A DNA stretch of 64,000 bases from positions 124,001-188,000 of the forward strand of contig NZ_PUIA01000035.1 in the NCBI RefSeq assembly GCF_002967715.1, read 5' to 3'. Each line of letters opens with the position of its first letter. The stretch's first letter is position 1. The notes under the pieces are model-generated. The model was not told the origin of the DNA and did no database searches. It saw nothing but the letters and a program-made list of their open reading frames with translations. This DNA comes from Blastopirellula marina (lineage in GTDB: Bacteria > Planctomycetota > Planctomycetia > Pirellulales > Pirellulaceae). A program made the position numbers and the translations under genes. Shown here one piece after another: positions 16,161 through 24,343 of the stretch.

Positions 16161-18990
16161 ACTCGTTGGAATTCAAGATCGCCAGACAAACGTCGGCCAG
16201 GGCTCGGGTGTTCGCGTCGACATCTTGCGGCTGAAGGTCAGGCACGAAGTCGGCGTAGGCGTGTAGAGTTTCGTCGAACGAGAACTTCTCGCCGGTGTTC
16301 TCTTCGACCGCATCACGACGAACGACCAGCGGGGCTTTGGTCGCGACCAGTTCGCGTTCGCTTTGAATGGTTTCCATCGCCTGCCAGTGCTTTAGACACG
16401 CAGCGCGTTCGCTTTCGCTGGGCATGCGGCCATAGGCTATTTGAAAGACGCGGTCGATCGCTTTCGCGCCGGTGAGACCTTCCTGCGTTACGCGATTGGC
16501 CAAAGCGAGGGCGCGATCGTAGGTTGCCTGACCGTTGAACAGGGCGAAGACTTGCGGCGTGACGGTCGACGCGCTGCGCATCTCGCACGAGAAGTCAGGG
16601 CCGGGGGCGTTAAAGACTTCGCGGAAAGGATCGGGCAGGCCGCGAATTTTCAAGCTGTACAGCGAACGCCGATGGCGCTGTTGCGGCAAGGGATTGGGGG
16701 TCCAGGCAGACGCAAACGTTCCCATCACTTGCCGCGGCTGCATGGCCGCTTCCATGTTGATCTCGGGGCGATTGGGGATGCCGCCCAGTTGTGGGTTGAG
16801 TTCGCCGGTGGCAAAGAGCATCGCATCGCGAATTTCGGCCGCGGTGAGCCTGCGCGGGGTGAATACTGCGTAGGACGTGCCGAGGGGGTCTTTTTCATCA
16901 AGCGAGTCGAAGCTGGGGTGCTCGCACGAACGGCGGTAGGCCTCGCTGAGCATGATCTGACGATGTAGCGACTTGAACGACCAGCCTGATTCCACGAACG
17001 TGGCGGCCAGCCAGTCGAGCAGTTGCGGATGGGTCGGGCGTTTGCCGGTCGAGCCAAAGTTGTTCGGATTGCCGGCGATCGGCTGCCCCATGTGCCACAG
17101 CCAGATACGGTTGACGATGGTACGCGTGGTGAGGGGGTTGTCGGCACTGGCCACCCACTGCGTGAACGCGGCCCGGCGTCCGGCGATATCGGTAGGAATG
17201 TCCGGATGCTCGACCTGGCTGAGCACGCTCAAGATGCCAGGCTTCACAGGCGTGGCGGGGCTGAAGGGATCGCCGCCGGTGAGAATGCTGGTCTGTTCGA
17301 GCTCGCCGGTTTCCAGCGGCTTGGCCGGCATTCGCAGCGGAGTGTATACCGATTTGAGCGTCGGCGTTTTGCCGCTGTAGACGGCCAGCGCGTAGGGTTG
17401 GTAGCGGTCGTCTTCCCAATCGATCCGCTGCAAGCCCTTGCGGGCAACGCGTTCGTTGCCGTAGTCTTCCGGCGAGAAGCCCACATGCTTCGGCGGAATC
17501 TCACTCTCAGGCAGCTTCTGCCGCATCAGGGCCTGGCGAGCATTTCCAAAGTCCTTCGCCCCTTTTTGCTTGTCGAGGGCTTCGTTCCACCTGGCCGGGT
17601 CGATCTTGTTGTCGGCATACCACTGGGTTGCAGCTTCCAACTGCATTTCATTGAGCTGCTTGAGCGTCTGAGAGTATTCGGCCCGCCGCGACTTCAGGTA
17701 CTTCGCTTCCTCGAAACCAGCGGTGTTCTCGATCTTCAGGAAAGGGGCTTTGCGTTCGGCCAGTTGCGTGGTGGCAAAGACCGCTTGAATGGCGTAGTAG
17801 TCGTGCGTGGGCACGGGATCGAACTTGTGATCGTGGCAGCGGGCACACTGCAGCGAGTGAGCCAGGAACGTTTCGCCGACGCTGTTGGTTACATCATCCA
17901 GGAACCGCTGCCGCGCGACTTTTTCGACTTCCATGCCGGTCAGTTCCCACGGTCCCATGCGCAGGAAACCAGTCGCGACGATCGCTTCGGGATTGTCGGG
18001 GTCGAGTTCGTCGCCGGCGATTTGCTCGCGGATGAATGCGTCGTACGGCTTGTCCTGGTTGAAGCTACGCACAACATAATCGCGATAACGCCAGGCGTTG
18101 CCACGTTCGTAGTCGTTGGCAAAGCCGGAACTGTCGGCGTAGCGGGCCACGTCCAGCCAGTGCTGGGCCATCCGTTCGCCGTAGTGGGGTGAAGCCAGCA
18201 GGCGGTCGATCACCTTGGCGAACGCGATGTCGTCGGACGAAGGATCGCTGGTGAATGCTTCGATTTCGGCGGGGCTGGGGGGAAGCCCTGTCAGGTCGAA
18301 TGTCGCACGGCGGATGAGGGTCACGCGATCGACAGGGGGCGCGACGACAAGACCTTCCGGCATTCTGGCGAGCAGGAAGGCATCGATCGGATTGGCAGTA
18401 CCGACATCAGGAACGGCTGGCCTGGTGACTTTTTCGTAAGCCCACAGCGACTCCGGTTTGTATTTGCGGTTGGCCCATTCCGGCGAGAGAGCACCGACCG
18501 TTTCGACGATAATCCCATCTTCGGCCGACCACTTATCGGCGTACTGGGCATTGATCTCGGCCGCGCGGGCTTCGTCGGGCCAGGGAGCGCCGAGGGCGAT
18601 CCACTGCCGGAACCAGCCGATCTGCTCGTCGGTCAGTTTTTCGGCTTCCTTCGGGGGCATGGCCGACCAACTGACGTCATCGCGGCCGATGGCCAGCATC
18701 AGGGGGCTTTCGTCTGGCTTGCCGACGACGAGAGTCGCTTCGCCACTATCGCCGCCTGCGTGCAGAGCAGACAGCGAACGCATATCGAGCCCCCCTTCGA
18801 TCTCGTCTTCGTTCTGGCCGTGACAGGCAAGGCATTTTTCAGCGAGCAAAGGGGCAATACGGCGCACGAACAGAGCCTCACCTTCCTGATTGGCAGCCGC
18901 CAGGGGCGAGACCAGCAGAAGGAAGAGGCACAACGAACCCACGTATTGGGCCAGGCCGGGGTAGGGGACCACGCGCATGAGACCAGCCAA
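16144..18990 (-). CDS. Secreted planctomycete cytochrome C / DUF1549 / DUF1553 protein
   Basis: 948 aa. A signal segment (LCLFLLLVSPLAAA) precedes the planctomycete cytochrome C domain with heme motif CLACHGQ and GGLDMRS. DUF1549 follows (LIRRATFDLTGLPPSPAEI) with a second heme-type motif CARCHDHKFDPV, and DUF1553 ends the protein (NPLTTRTIVNRIWLWHMGQ, SEAYRRS). An ATG at 18978 is an equally plausible start. The C-terminus overlaps the DUF1501 gene. Exported redox or polymer-degradation roles have been proposed for such proteins; the sequence shows only heme motifs and export. Confidence 0.92.
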   Translation of the reverse strand: MAGLMRVVPYPGLAQYVGSLCLFLLLVSPLAAANQEGEALFVRRIAPLLAEKCLACHGQNEDEIEGGLDMRSLSALHAGGDSGEATLVVGKPDESPLMLAIGRDDVSWSAMPPKEAEKLTDEQIGWFRQWIALGAPWPDEARAAEINAQYADKWSAEDGIIVETVGALSPEWANRKYKPESLWAYEKVTRPAVPDVGTANPIDAFLLARMPEGLVVAPPVDRVTLIRRATFDLTGLPPSPAEIEAFTSDPSSDDIAFAKVIDRLLASPHYGERMAQHWLDVARYADSSGFANDYERGNAWRYRDYVVRSFNQDKPYDAFIREQIAGDELDPDNPEAIVATGFLRMGPWELTGMEVEKVARQRFLDDVTNSVGETFLAHSLQCARCHDHKFDPVPTHDYYAIQAVFATTQLAERKAPFLKIENTAGFEEAKYLKSRRAEYSQTLKQLNEMQLEAATQWYADNKIDPARWNEALDKQKGAKDFGNARQALMRQKLPESEIPPKHVGFSPEDYGNERVARKGLQRIDWEDDRYQPYALAVYSGKTPTLKSVYTPLRMPAKPLETGELEQTSILTGGDPFSPATPVKPGILSVLSQVEHPDIPTDIAGRRAAFTQWVASADNPLTTRTIVNRIWLWHMGQPIAGNPNNFGSTGKRPTHPQLLDWLAATFVESGWSFKSLHRQIMLSEAYRRSCEHPSFDSLDEKDPLGTSYAVFTPRRLTAAEIRDAMLFATGELNPQLGGIPNRPEINMEAAMQPRQVMGTFASAWTPNPLPQQRHRRSLYSLKIRGLPDPFREVFNAPGPDFSCEMRSASTVTPQVFALFNGQATYDRALALANRVTQEGLTGAKAIDRVFQIAYGRMPSESERAACLKHWQAMETIQSERELVATKAPLVVRRDAVEENTGEKFSFDETLHAYADFVPDLQPQDVDANTRALADVCLAILNSNEFVYVY

Positions 18991-19086
18991 GGGGAAGGGG
19001 AGAAGGAGTACGGCAGTCCTTAGTATAGAAAACGTCTAGGAAAAAGTCACCAGAAGGCTGGGAAAGCACCGTCTCCCCCGGGGTGG

Positions 19087-19929
19087 TTACCCACCATTCT
19101 CTTTTTTCTTCTCCTGGTGATACAGCCGGCGGATCGCGTCCAGGTCGACGGTGGTTTCGGGCATACTGATATGGAACGACTCGAAGGCGGCTATCAAGAT
19201 TTTGAGGACCACGTAGTTGCGGAACCACTTGCGATTCGAGGGAATCGTGAACCAAGGGGCGTAGTCGGTGCTGCACTTGGTGAGGGCGTCTTCGTACGCT
19301 TTGGTGTAGTCGTCCCAGTAGGGGCGTTCCGAGTAGTCGGCGTCGCTGATCTTCCAGTACTTGTGGGGCGACTCCAGTCGCTTCTTGAAACGCTCGAGCT
19401 GTTCTTCCGGGTCGATGTGCAGATAGAACTTCAGGATGTGGGTACTGTTGTTGGCCAGCATCTGTTCGAAGTTATTGATTTCGTCGTAGCGCTTCTTCCA
19501 GACCTCTTTGGGGACCATGTTGTGCACGCGTTGGACGAGGACTTCTTCGTAGTGCGATCGATTGAAGACGGCGATATGCCCGAGGCCTGGCGTCACTCTA
19601 TGATGCCGCCACAGGAAATCGTGTTCGGCTTCTTCTTTGCTGGGCACTTTGAAGCTGAACACGCGGCACCCTTGCGGATTCATCGCGCGAAACACATGCC
19701 GAATGGTCCCGTCTTTGCCGGCGGCGTCACGCCCTTGCAGGACAATCAGGACCGATCGTTTGCGTTCGGCATACATCGAATATTGCAGCTCGCGCAGTCG
19801 GTCGCGCAGACGCTGCATTTCCGCTTCCGCCAGATCGCTATCGTCGTGAAGATCTTTACAGACGGGATCAAACTTATTGAGATCGAGTTTGCTGCCGGGC
19901 TTCACCCGGAAGTAGTCGTAGTAGTCCAT
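19087..19929 (-). CDS. ppk2: Polyphosphate kinase 2 family protein
   Basis: 280 aa P-loop kinase that uses inorganic polyphosphate to phosphorylate nucleotides. Walker A is GRDAAGKDG (66-74), the Walker B region is FNRSHYEEV (122-130), and the lid has RFKKRLESPHKYWKIS. Single-domain length and the motif spelling fit PPK2, most like class III, which can phosphorylate AMP and ADP; that subclass is inference. No signal or membrane segment. It is flanked by a cytochrome module and the Fur-family gene without obvious operon linkage. Confidence 0.92.
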   Translation of the reverse strand: MDYYDYFRVKPGSKLDLNKFDPVCKDLHDDSDLAEAEMQRLRDRLRELQYSMYAERKRSVLIVLQGRDAAGKDGTIRHVFRAMNPQGCRVFSFKVPSKEEAEHDFLWRHHRVTPGLGHIAVFNRSHYEEVLVQRVHNMVPKEVWKKRYDEINNFEQMLANNSTHILKFYLHIDPEEQLERFKKRLESPHKYWKISDADYSERPYWDDYTKAYEDALTKCSTDYAPWFTIPSNRKWFRNYVVLKILIAAFESFHISMPETTVDLDAIRRLYHQEKKKENGG

Positions 19930-20040
19930 AGCGCACCTGGGCAGAGTTCAGAAAAGCATCTGTCGCCCTTAGTCTAGCCACTTGCGAGCGAATTCCCTAC
20001 TACGTTTTTTCGACGCGGTTTCATACTGCCTGAATGGCAT

Positions 20041-20484
20041 TTAAAGACACGCGTCGCAGTGCCCTTTGATCAGCACTTCTTCCAGCTTGCCGGGGGGCTT
20101 CTGCTTGGGATTGTCGGGGACCAGTTCGATGTGAAACCCCGACAGGCACATCACCTTGCCGCAGTCGATGCACATGAAGTGGGGATGCTCGGAACGCCCT
20201 TCCGACCCGGACGGCAGCAGTTCGAAGCGTCGGACCGCGTCTCCCAGGTCGAGCCGGGCCACGATGCCTGATTCATCCAGTTCGGTCAACGACCGGTAGA
20301 TGGTCGATTTGTCGAACCCGAACTCTGAGAGTTCGTCGGCGACTTCATTGGGGCTTAGCGGCGTTTGATGATCGGCCAGCGTCTGAACGACCGCAATTCG
20401 AGCCGCCGTACAGCGGAGATTGGCACCCCGAAGAAGGGTCTTCGCGGCTTCCATCGAGAATCCAGATTTTCGCTTGCGTGCCAT
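20041..20484 (-). CDS. Fur family metal-dependent transcriptional regulator
   Basis: 147 aa. An N-terminal winged helix (RCTAARIAVVQTLAD, SPNEVADELSEFGFDKSTIYRSLTELDESG) is followed by the dimerisation domain with a structural zinc site formed by C-I-D-C and the C-terminal C-D-A-C. A histidine pair (HPHF) in between fits the regulatory metal site. Whether it senses iron, zinc, manganese or peroxide cannot be told from these residues. A dyad TTGCAA-N5-TTGCAA lies 52 bases upstream of its start, a possible autoregulatory site. The dehydrogenase at 20701 is transcribed divergently. Confidence 0.93.
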   Translation of the reverse strand: MARKRKSGFSMEAAKTLLRGANLRCTAARIAVVQTLADHQTPLSPNEVADELSEFGFDKSTIYRSLTELDESGIVARLDLGDAVRRFELLPSGSEGRSEHPHFMCIDCGKVMCLSGFHIELVPDNPKQKPPGKLEEVLIKGHCDACL

Positions 20485-20535
20485 GAGTACTTACGGCCAG
20501 AGTGGGGTTGATTACCGGTATCTATCTTATCGTAC

Positions 20536-20552
20536 TTGCAATGCATTTGCAA
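20536..20552. promoter_or_regulatory. Candidate Fur-family operator
   Basis: TTGCAATGCATTTGCAA: six-base arms, each TTGCAA, around a five-base centre. It lies between the divergent Fur-family gene and the dehydrogenase gene, 52 bases from the first. The AT-rich dyad length is typical of Fur-family boxes, but the specific sequence is not one I can match to a known consensus. Confidence 0.4.
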
Positions 20553-20700
20553 ACAGGGAAAAGCCTGGCAGCGGCAACGATGCCGGGGAAAGTTTCTGCC
20601 GGTTTCTCGGCCGAGTGCGTTAATTGAGACATCCTACCTCTTGAGCAAGCCTGGCAGGTCCGCCAGATTGAAGGTTTGCGCCGGAAAGAAAGGAGCACCC

Positions 20701-21636
20701 ATGAAGGTTTCGATTGTTGGTGTCGGCAAGGTTGGTGTCACGCTGGGGTACTCGATCGTCCTCAAAGGGCTGGCGACCGAGCTGGTTCTGGTGAGCCGCA
20801 GTGCCGAGCGGATTCGGGGGGAAGCCCTCGATCTGCAGCATGCCGCGGCGCTGGGTCCCAGTCGCGTGCGCGTGCAGGCCGGAGATATCGAAGCCACGCG
20901 GGGCTCGCAGGTCGTCGTTCTGGCACTGGCACAGTCGGCAGAGCAGGGGGGAAGTGCCATCGACCGTATCGCTACGGCACGGCCCAACGCCCAGCTCTTT
21001 CAGCAGGTGGTACCGAAGATCGCCGAACTGAGCCCCGATGCGATCTTGCTGGTGGTTACCAATCCGGTCGATGTGCTGACGTACGCGACGCTCAAGCTGT
21101 CGGGCTTCGACCGACATCGCGTGCTGGGAACAGGCACCCTGATCGATAGTGCCCGGTTCCGTTCGCTCCTTTCGGCCCACTACGAAATTCACTCGGACGA
21201 CATACGTGCTTACGTGCTGGGTGAACATGGCGAATCGCAGTTCCCGGTCCTTAGCGCGGTGTATGCCGGCGGCTGGTACATGGGAAAAGATCCGGAAGTG
21301 AAGCGGGCATTCGAGAAGACGCTAAGCGTCGCCCCCGAGGTCTTTCTGGCCAAGGGTTACACCAACTTCGCGGTGGCTAGTGCGGCGGCGATGATCTTGC
21401 AGGCAATCAAAGACAATTCGCACCACACGATGCCGGTCTCGACGCTGGTCGATGGGTATTACGGCATCGAGGATGTCTGTCTGTCGCTACCGGCGGTGAT
21501 TGGCCAAGAGGGGATCGCCCAGGTGCTGAGCATCGCGTTGAGTGAAGAAGAACAGGCACAGCTGCGTTATTCAGCCCAGCGTCTGAGCACGGTGAACGAG
21601 AGCCTGGCCCCGTTCTTTCAGCCGGCGGCATCGTAA
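20701..21636 (+). CDS. Lactate/malate dehydrogenase family protein
   Basis: 311 aa NAD-dependent 2-hydroxyacid dehydrogenase. The Rossmann motif is SIVGVGKVGVTLGYSI; TNPVDVLTY (120-128) and catalytic H176 in VLGEHGESQFP are conserved, as is the D149 region GTGTLIDSARFR. The mobile substrate loop (ALAQSAEQGGSAIDRI) is unusual: R89 can be aligned with the catalytic Arg, but the Gln/Arg residue that separates lactate from malate specificity cannot be placed. I therefore do not choose between the two. The ATG at 20701 follows AAAGGAG; a longer frame from 20536 would cover the operator region and is rejected. Confidence 0.85.
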   Translation: MKVSIVGVGKVGVTLGYSIVLKGLATELVLVSRSAERIRGEALDLQHAAALGPSRVRVQAGDIEATRGSQVVVLALAQSAEQGGSAIDRIATARPNAQLFQQVVPKIAELSPDAILLVVTNPVDVLTYATLKLSGFDRHRVLGTGTLIDSARFRSLLSAHYEIHSDDIRAYVLGEHGESQFPVLSAVYAGGWYMGKDPEVKRAFEKTLSVAPEVFLAKGYTNFAVASAAAMILQAIKDNSHHTMPVSTLVDGYYGIEDVCLSLPAVIGQEGIAQVLSIALSEEEQAQLRYSAQRLSTVNESLAPFFQPAAS

Positions 21637-21841
21637 ATCGGCACGATCGAGCGTATCGTCATAACCGGAACGCACGGCACGATCACCGCGTACCGATCGT
21701 GTGAAGCCGAGGGCATTTCGTGCGCACCAATCCGATTTTCGACATACGTTTGAGTTGAATCGAAGTCGCAGGCTTTTATGCGGCTTCTGGCCTGCCAGGC
21801 GGTAAATCAACCAGGCACTCGTCTCGACGGAGGAACTCATC

Positions 21842-22138
21842 GTGTTCAAGAGCAATGAAGAAGCGTTTCGTTATCTGTACGATCGCCAGGGACTATTATG
21901 CGTGCAGGTAATGCTCAGCGCGGTACGTGCTTACGGAGCGGATACCGGCAGCGTACAGGTTTTAACGCTACTCAACGGTGTCGATAATTCGTTCGACAAG
22001 AAGGACGAGAAAGCCCTGGTTAGGGCGATGCGTTACGTCGAAGAGCATCTGCCGCAGTGGCAAGAAGACCGCGTTGTGAACCTGCCAGATGGCCAACAAC
22101 TGACGATCGACCCGGCTTTGGTTCCTGACGAATACTAA
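21842..22138 (+). CDS. Small hypothetical protein, 98 aa
   Basis: GTG start preceded by GGAGG at about nine bases, which argues strongly for a real gene. The protein is soluble and mixed: a helical N-terminus (NEEAFRYLYDRQGLLCVQVML), a central TLLNGVDNSFDKKDEKALVRAM and an acidic tail with LPDGQQLTIDPALVPDEY. I do not recognise a family. It stands alone between the dehydrogenase and a Tat-exported oxidoreductase. The 205 bases before it hold only a short inverted repeat (CACGATC/GATCGTG). Confidence 0.65.
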   Translation: MFKSNEEAFRYLYDRQGLLCVQVMLSAVRAYGADTGSVQVLTLLNGVDNSFDKKDEKALVRAMRYVEEHLPQWQEDRVVNLPDGQQLTIDPALVPDEY

Positions 22139-22323
22139 TCGACTCGACGATTTACCCCGTTGTGCCCGCCATTGCCTGAGTGCCGATGATGTCGCGACAC
22201 ATCATCCCATGCCGCTAGAGGCGTTTTTTCTTTCTGAAAAAGATTGACGCGGCCTCGCTGATTCGTAAGACTTGGTGCTCCCTCCCACCATTTCCTACCT
22301 ACCAGCGCTTTGTGAGGCTTTCC

Positions 22324-23667
22324 ATGTCTGGGCATATTAGTCGTCGTCAAGTTATCAAGTCTCTTGCTGTCGCCGGTGCCGCGGTTGCCTTACCGGCGGT
22401 CAGCTATTCGCGTGTGCTCGGTGCGAACGAGCGTCTTCGCGTGGGCAGTGTCGGGACCGGTGGCAAGGGCTGGAGCGACCTGGTCGGTGTCGCCGCGAGT
22501 CCTGCCGTTGAAGTCACCGCACTGTGCAATATTGACAGTTCCGCCCAACACCTGGGCCGCGCCGCCGAAAAATACCCCGCCGCCAAAACCTACGCCGACT
22601 GGCGCAAGCTGTTGGATAACGCTGGCAGTGTCGACGGCGTGATTGTCTCGACGCCTGACTTCATGCATGCCCCGGTCTCGCTGGCGGCCATGCAGCTGGG
22701 CAAGCATGTCTTCTGCCAGAAGCCGCTGACGCATACCGTGTTTGAAGCACGGCAAATGAAAGAGGCCGCCCAGCGGAACAAAGTTGTCACGCAGATGGGC
22801 AATCAAATCCAGTCGCACGCGGCGTATCGTACCGCGGTCGCGCTAGTGCATTCCGGCAAGATCGGTAAAGTGAAAGAAGTTCACTCGTGGCAATCGGGTC
22901 AGCCTAGCTGGCCCCGCAACATCGATCGCCCTGCTGGTGAAGATGCGGTACCGGAAACGGTGGCCTGGGACTTGTGGCAAGGGGTCGCGCCGCGTCGCCC
23001 TTACAAGGCCGGCATTTACCATCCGTTCAACTGGCGCGGCTGGCAAGACTACGGCACCGGGCAGCTAGGTGACTTCGGTTGCCATATCCTCGACCCGGTC
23101 TTCAAATCCCTCTTGCTGACGTCGCCGTTGGAGTTAACCGCCGAGGCACCACCGCTGAAGCCTGAAACATGGACCGAAAGCGCTACCGTGCGCTATGTCT
23201 TCCCAGGCACCAAGTACACCGCTGGGGATACGTTGAACGTGACCTGGTACGATGCCGCTGGCGTACGTCCGCCCGCCGAGGTGACGGCTCATCTGCCGAA
23301 GTCGTACTCGCTTCCTGGTGCCGGTTCGGTACTGATTGGGGAAAAGGGAACGCTGGTCATTCCCCACGTGGCGATGCCGAAGCTCTTCATGAATGGTGCC
23401 GAAACCGAAACGGCGATCGAAGAATTTCCCGGCGTTGATCATTACGTGCAGTGGGCAGATGCTGCCCGCGGCGAAGGGGAAACGACCTCGACCTTCGACT
23501 ACTCTGGCCCGCTGACCGAAACTGTCCTTCTGGGCACCGTCGGAATTCGCTTTCCAGGCCAAGCTTTGAAGTGGGATGCCCAGGAAATGAAGATCCCCAA
23601 TTTCACCGCAGCCGAGCCATGGTTGACCAAGTCGTACGCCAAGGGCTGGGAGCCGGCTTGGGTCTAA
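22324..23667 (+). CDS. Tat-exported Gfo/Idh/MocA family oxidoreductase
   Basis: 447 aa. The leader SRRQVIKSLAVAGAAVALP is a twin-arginine signal, so the enzyme is probably exported with its bound cofactor, as is known for many planctomycete and Bacteroidetes members. The Rossmann part (RLRVGSVGTGGKG) and the hallmark CQKPLT follow, then a substrate domain with GQLGDFGCHILDPVFKSL. The ATG at 22324 is preferred over a GTG twelve bases earlier. Such proteins act on sugars or glycosides, but no substrate can be named. It is followed after 115 bases by the ferritin-like gene. Confidence 0.9.
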   Translation: MSGHISRRQVIKSLAVAGAAVALPAVSYSRVLGANERLRVGSVGTGGKGWSDLVGVAASPAVEVTALCNIDSSAQHLGRAAEKYPAAKTYADWRKLLDNAGSVDGVIVSTPDFMHAPVSLAAMQLGKHVFCQKPLTHTVFEARQMKEAAQRNKVVTQMGNQIQSHAAYRTAVALVHSGKIGKVKEVHSWQSGQPSWPRNIDRPAGEDAVPETVAWDLWQGVAPRRPYKAGIYHPFNWRGWQDYGTGQLGDFGCHILDPVFKSLLLTSPLELTAEAPPLKPETWTESATVRYVFPGTKYTAGDTLNVTWYDAAGVRPPAEVTAHLPKSYSLPGAGSVLIGEKGTLVIPHVAMPKLFMNGAETETAIEEFPGVDHYVQWADAARGEGETTSTFDYSGPLTETVLLGTVGIRFPGQALKWDAQEMKIPNFTAAEPWLTKSYAKGWEPAWV

Positions 23668-23782
23668 AACGCCCATGGCGGTCACACGCCGAGGCGCGAT
23701 CGCGGTACAATGAAAGGATCAGCAAGGCACAAGCGGTCGGCTGATCCAACAACCACATAAGTCGCGCCTCTGGGAGAAGACC

Positions 23783-24253
23783 ATGTCGAGAGAGAAGTCG
23801 ATCGAAAACCTGCAAAAGGCCCTGTCGATGGAGCTGACAGCCAGCCATCAATATCAGCTGCATGCCGCCGTGCTGGATGATTGGGGCCTGGACCTGTTGG
23901 CCAAAAAGATGCGGGAAGAAATGCAGGAAGAGCTAGGACACTCGGACTTGTACCTTAATCGTATTCTGTTCCTCAAAGGGGAACCGCGACTGACGTTCGA
24001 CAAAACGCCGGTCCGTGCGGAATCGCTTCAGTCGATGTTCAAAACCGACATGGAAGACGAGAAGGAAGCTATCGAGTTCTACACGAAGGCCTCGCAACAA
24101 GCTTCCGCCGATTCCGATATCGGTTCGCGGCAGTTGTTCGAGCAGATTGTCCTTGACGAAGAAGGGCACATGGCCTGGCTGGAACTGCAACTCGATCTGA
24201 TCGAACGCATGGGAGAAGCAGCCTACATCGCGAAGCATATGTCTTCGCCGTAA
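23783..24253 (+). CDS. Bacterioferritin-like ferritin lacking the heme-ligand methionine
   Basis: 156 aa four-helix protein. The ferroxidase residues of bacterioferritin are present: E17, E50, H53, E93, E126 and H129 (DEEGHMAWLE), and RILFLKGEP matches the family closely. The methionine that ligates heme at the dimer interface of E. coli Bfr (M52) aligns with L51 here, so heme binding by the usual geometry is unlikely. It probably oxidises and stores iron in the cytoplasm. A strong hairpin 33 bases after the stop ends its transcript. A GGGAG lies before the ATG. Confidence 0.88.
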   Translation: MSREKSIENLQKALSMELTASHQYQLHAAVLDDWGLDLLAKKMREEMQEELGHSDLYLNRILFLKGEPRLTFDKTPVRAESLQSMFKTDMEDEKEAIEFYTKASQQASADSDIGSRQLFEQIVLDEEGHMAWLELQLDLIERMGEAAYIAKHMSSP

Positions 24254-24286
24254 GGGGTCAGCGACTCTCAAACCATCTTCGAACAA

Positions 24287-24322
24287 AAAAAGGGATGCCA
24301 ACCCATGTCGGCATCCCTTTTT
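24287..24322. terminator. Bidirectional intrinsic terminator
   Basis: A perfect 13-base stem AAAAAGGGATGCC / GGCATCCCTTTTT around a ten-base loop, with a T-run on each strand after the stem. It separates the convergent ferritin-like and RND transporter genes and should serve both. Confidence 0.9.
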
Positions 24323-24343
24323 CTTTTCGTGTGCTTTTCAGCA

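Noticed and set aside
17023-18192. Plus-strand open frame of 389 codons
   Set aside because: Antisense to the DUF1549/1553 cytochrome-type gene, which has a full set of family motifs.
22190-22199. Palindrome TGTCGCGACA between the small hypothetical gene and the Tat oxidoreductase
   Set aside because: A single ten-base palindrome with no partner; likely chance in GC-rich DNA.
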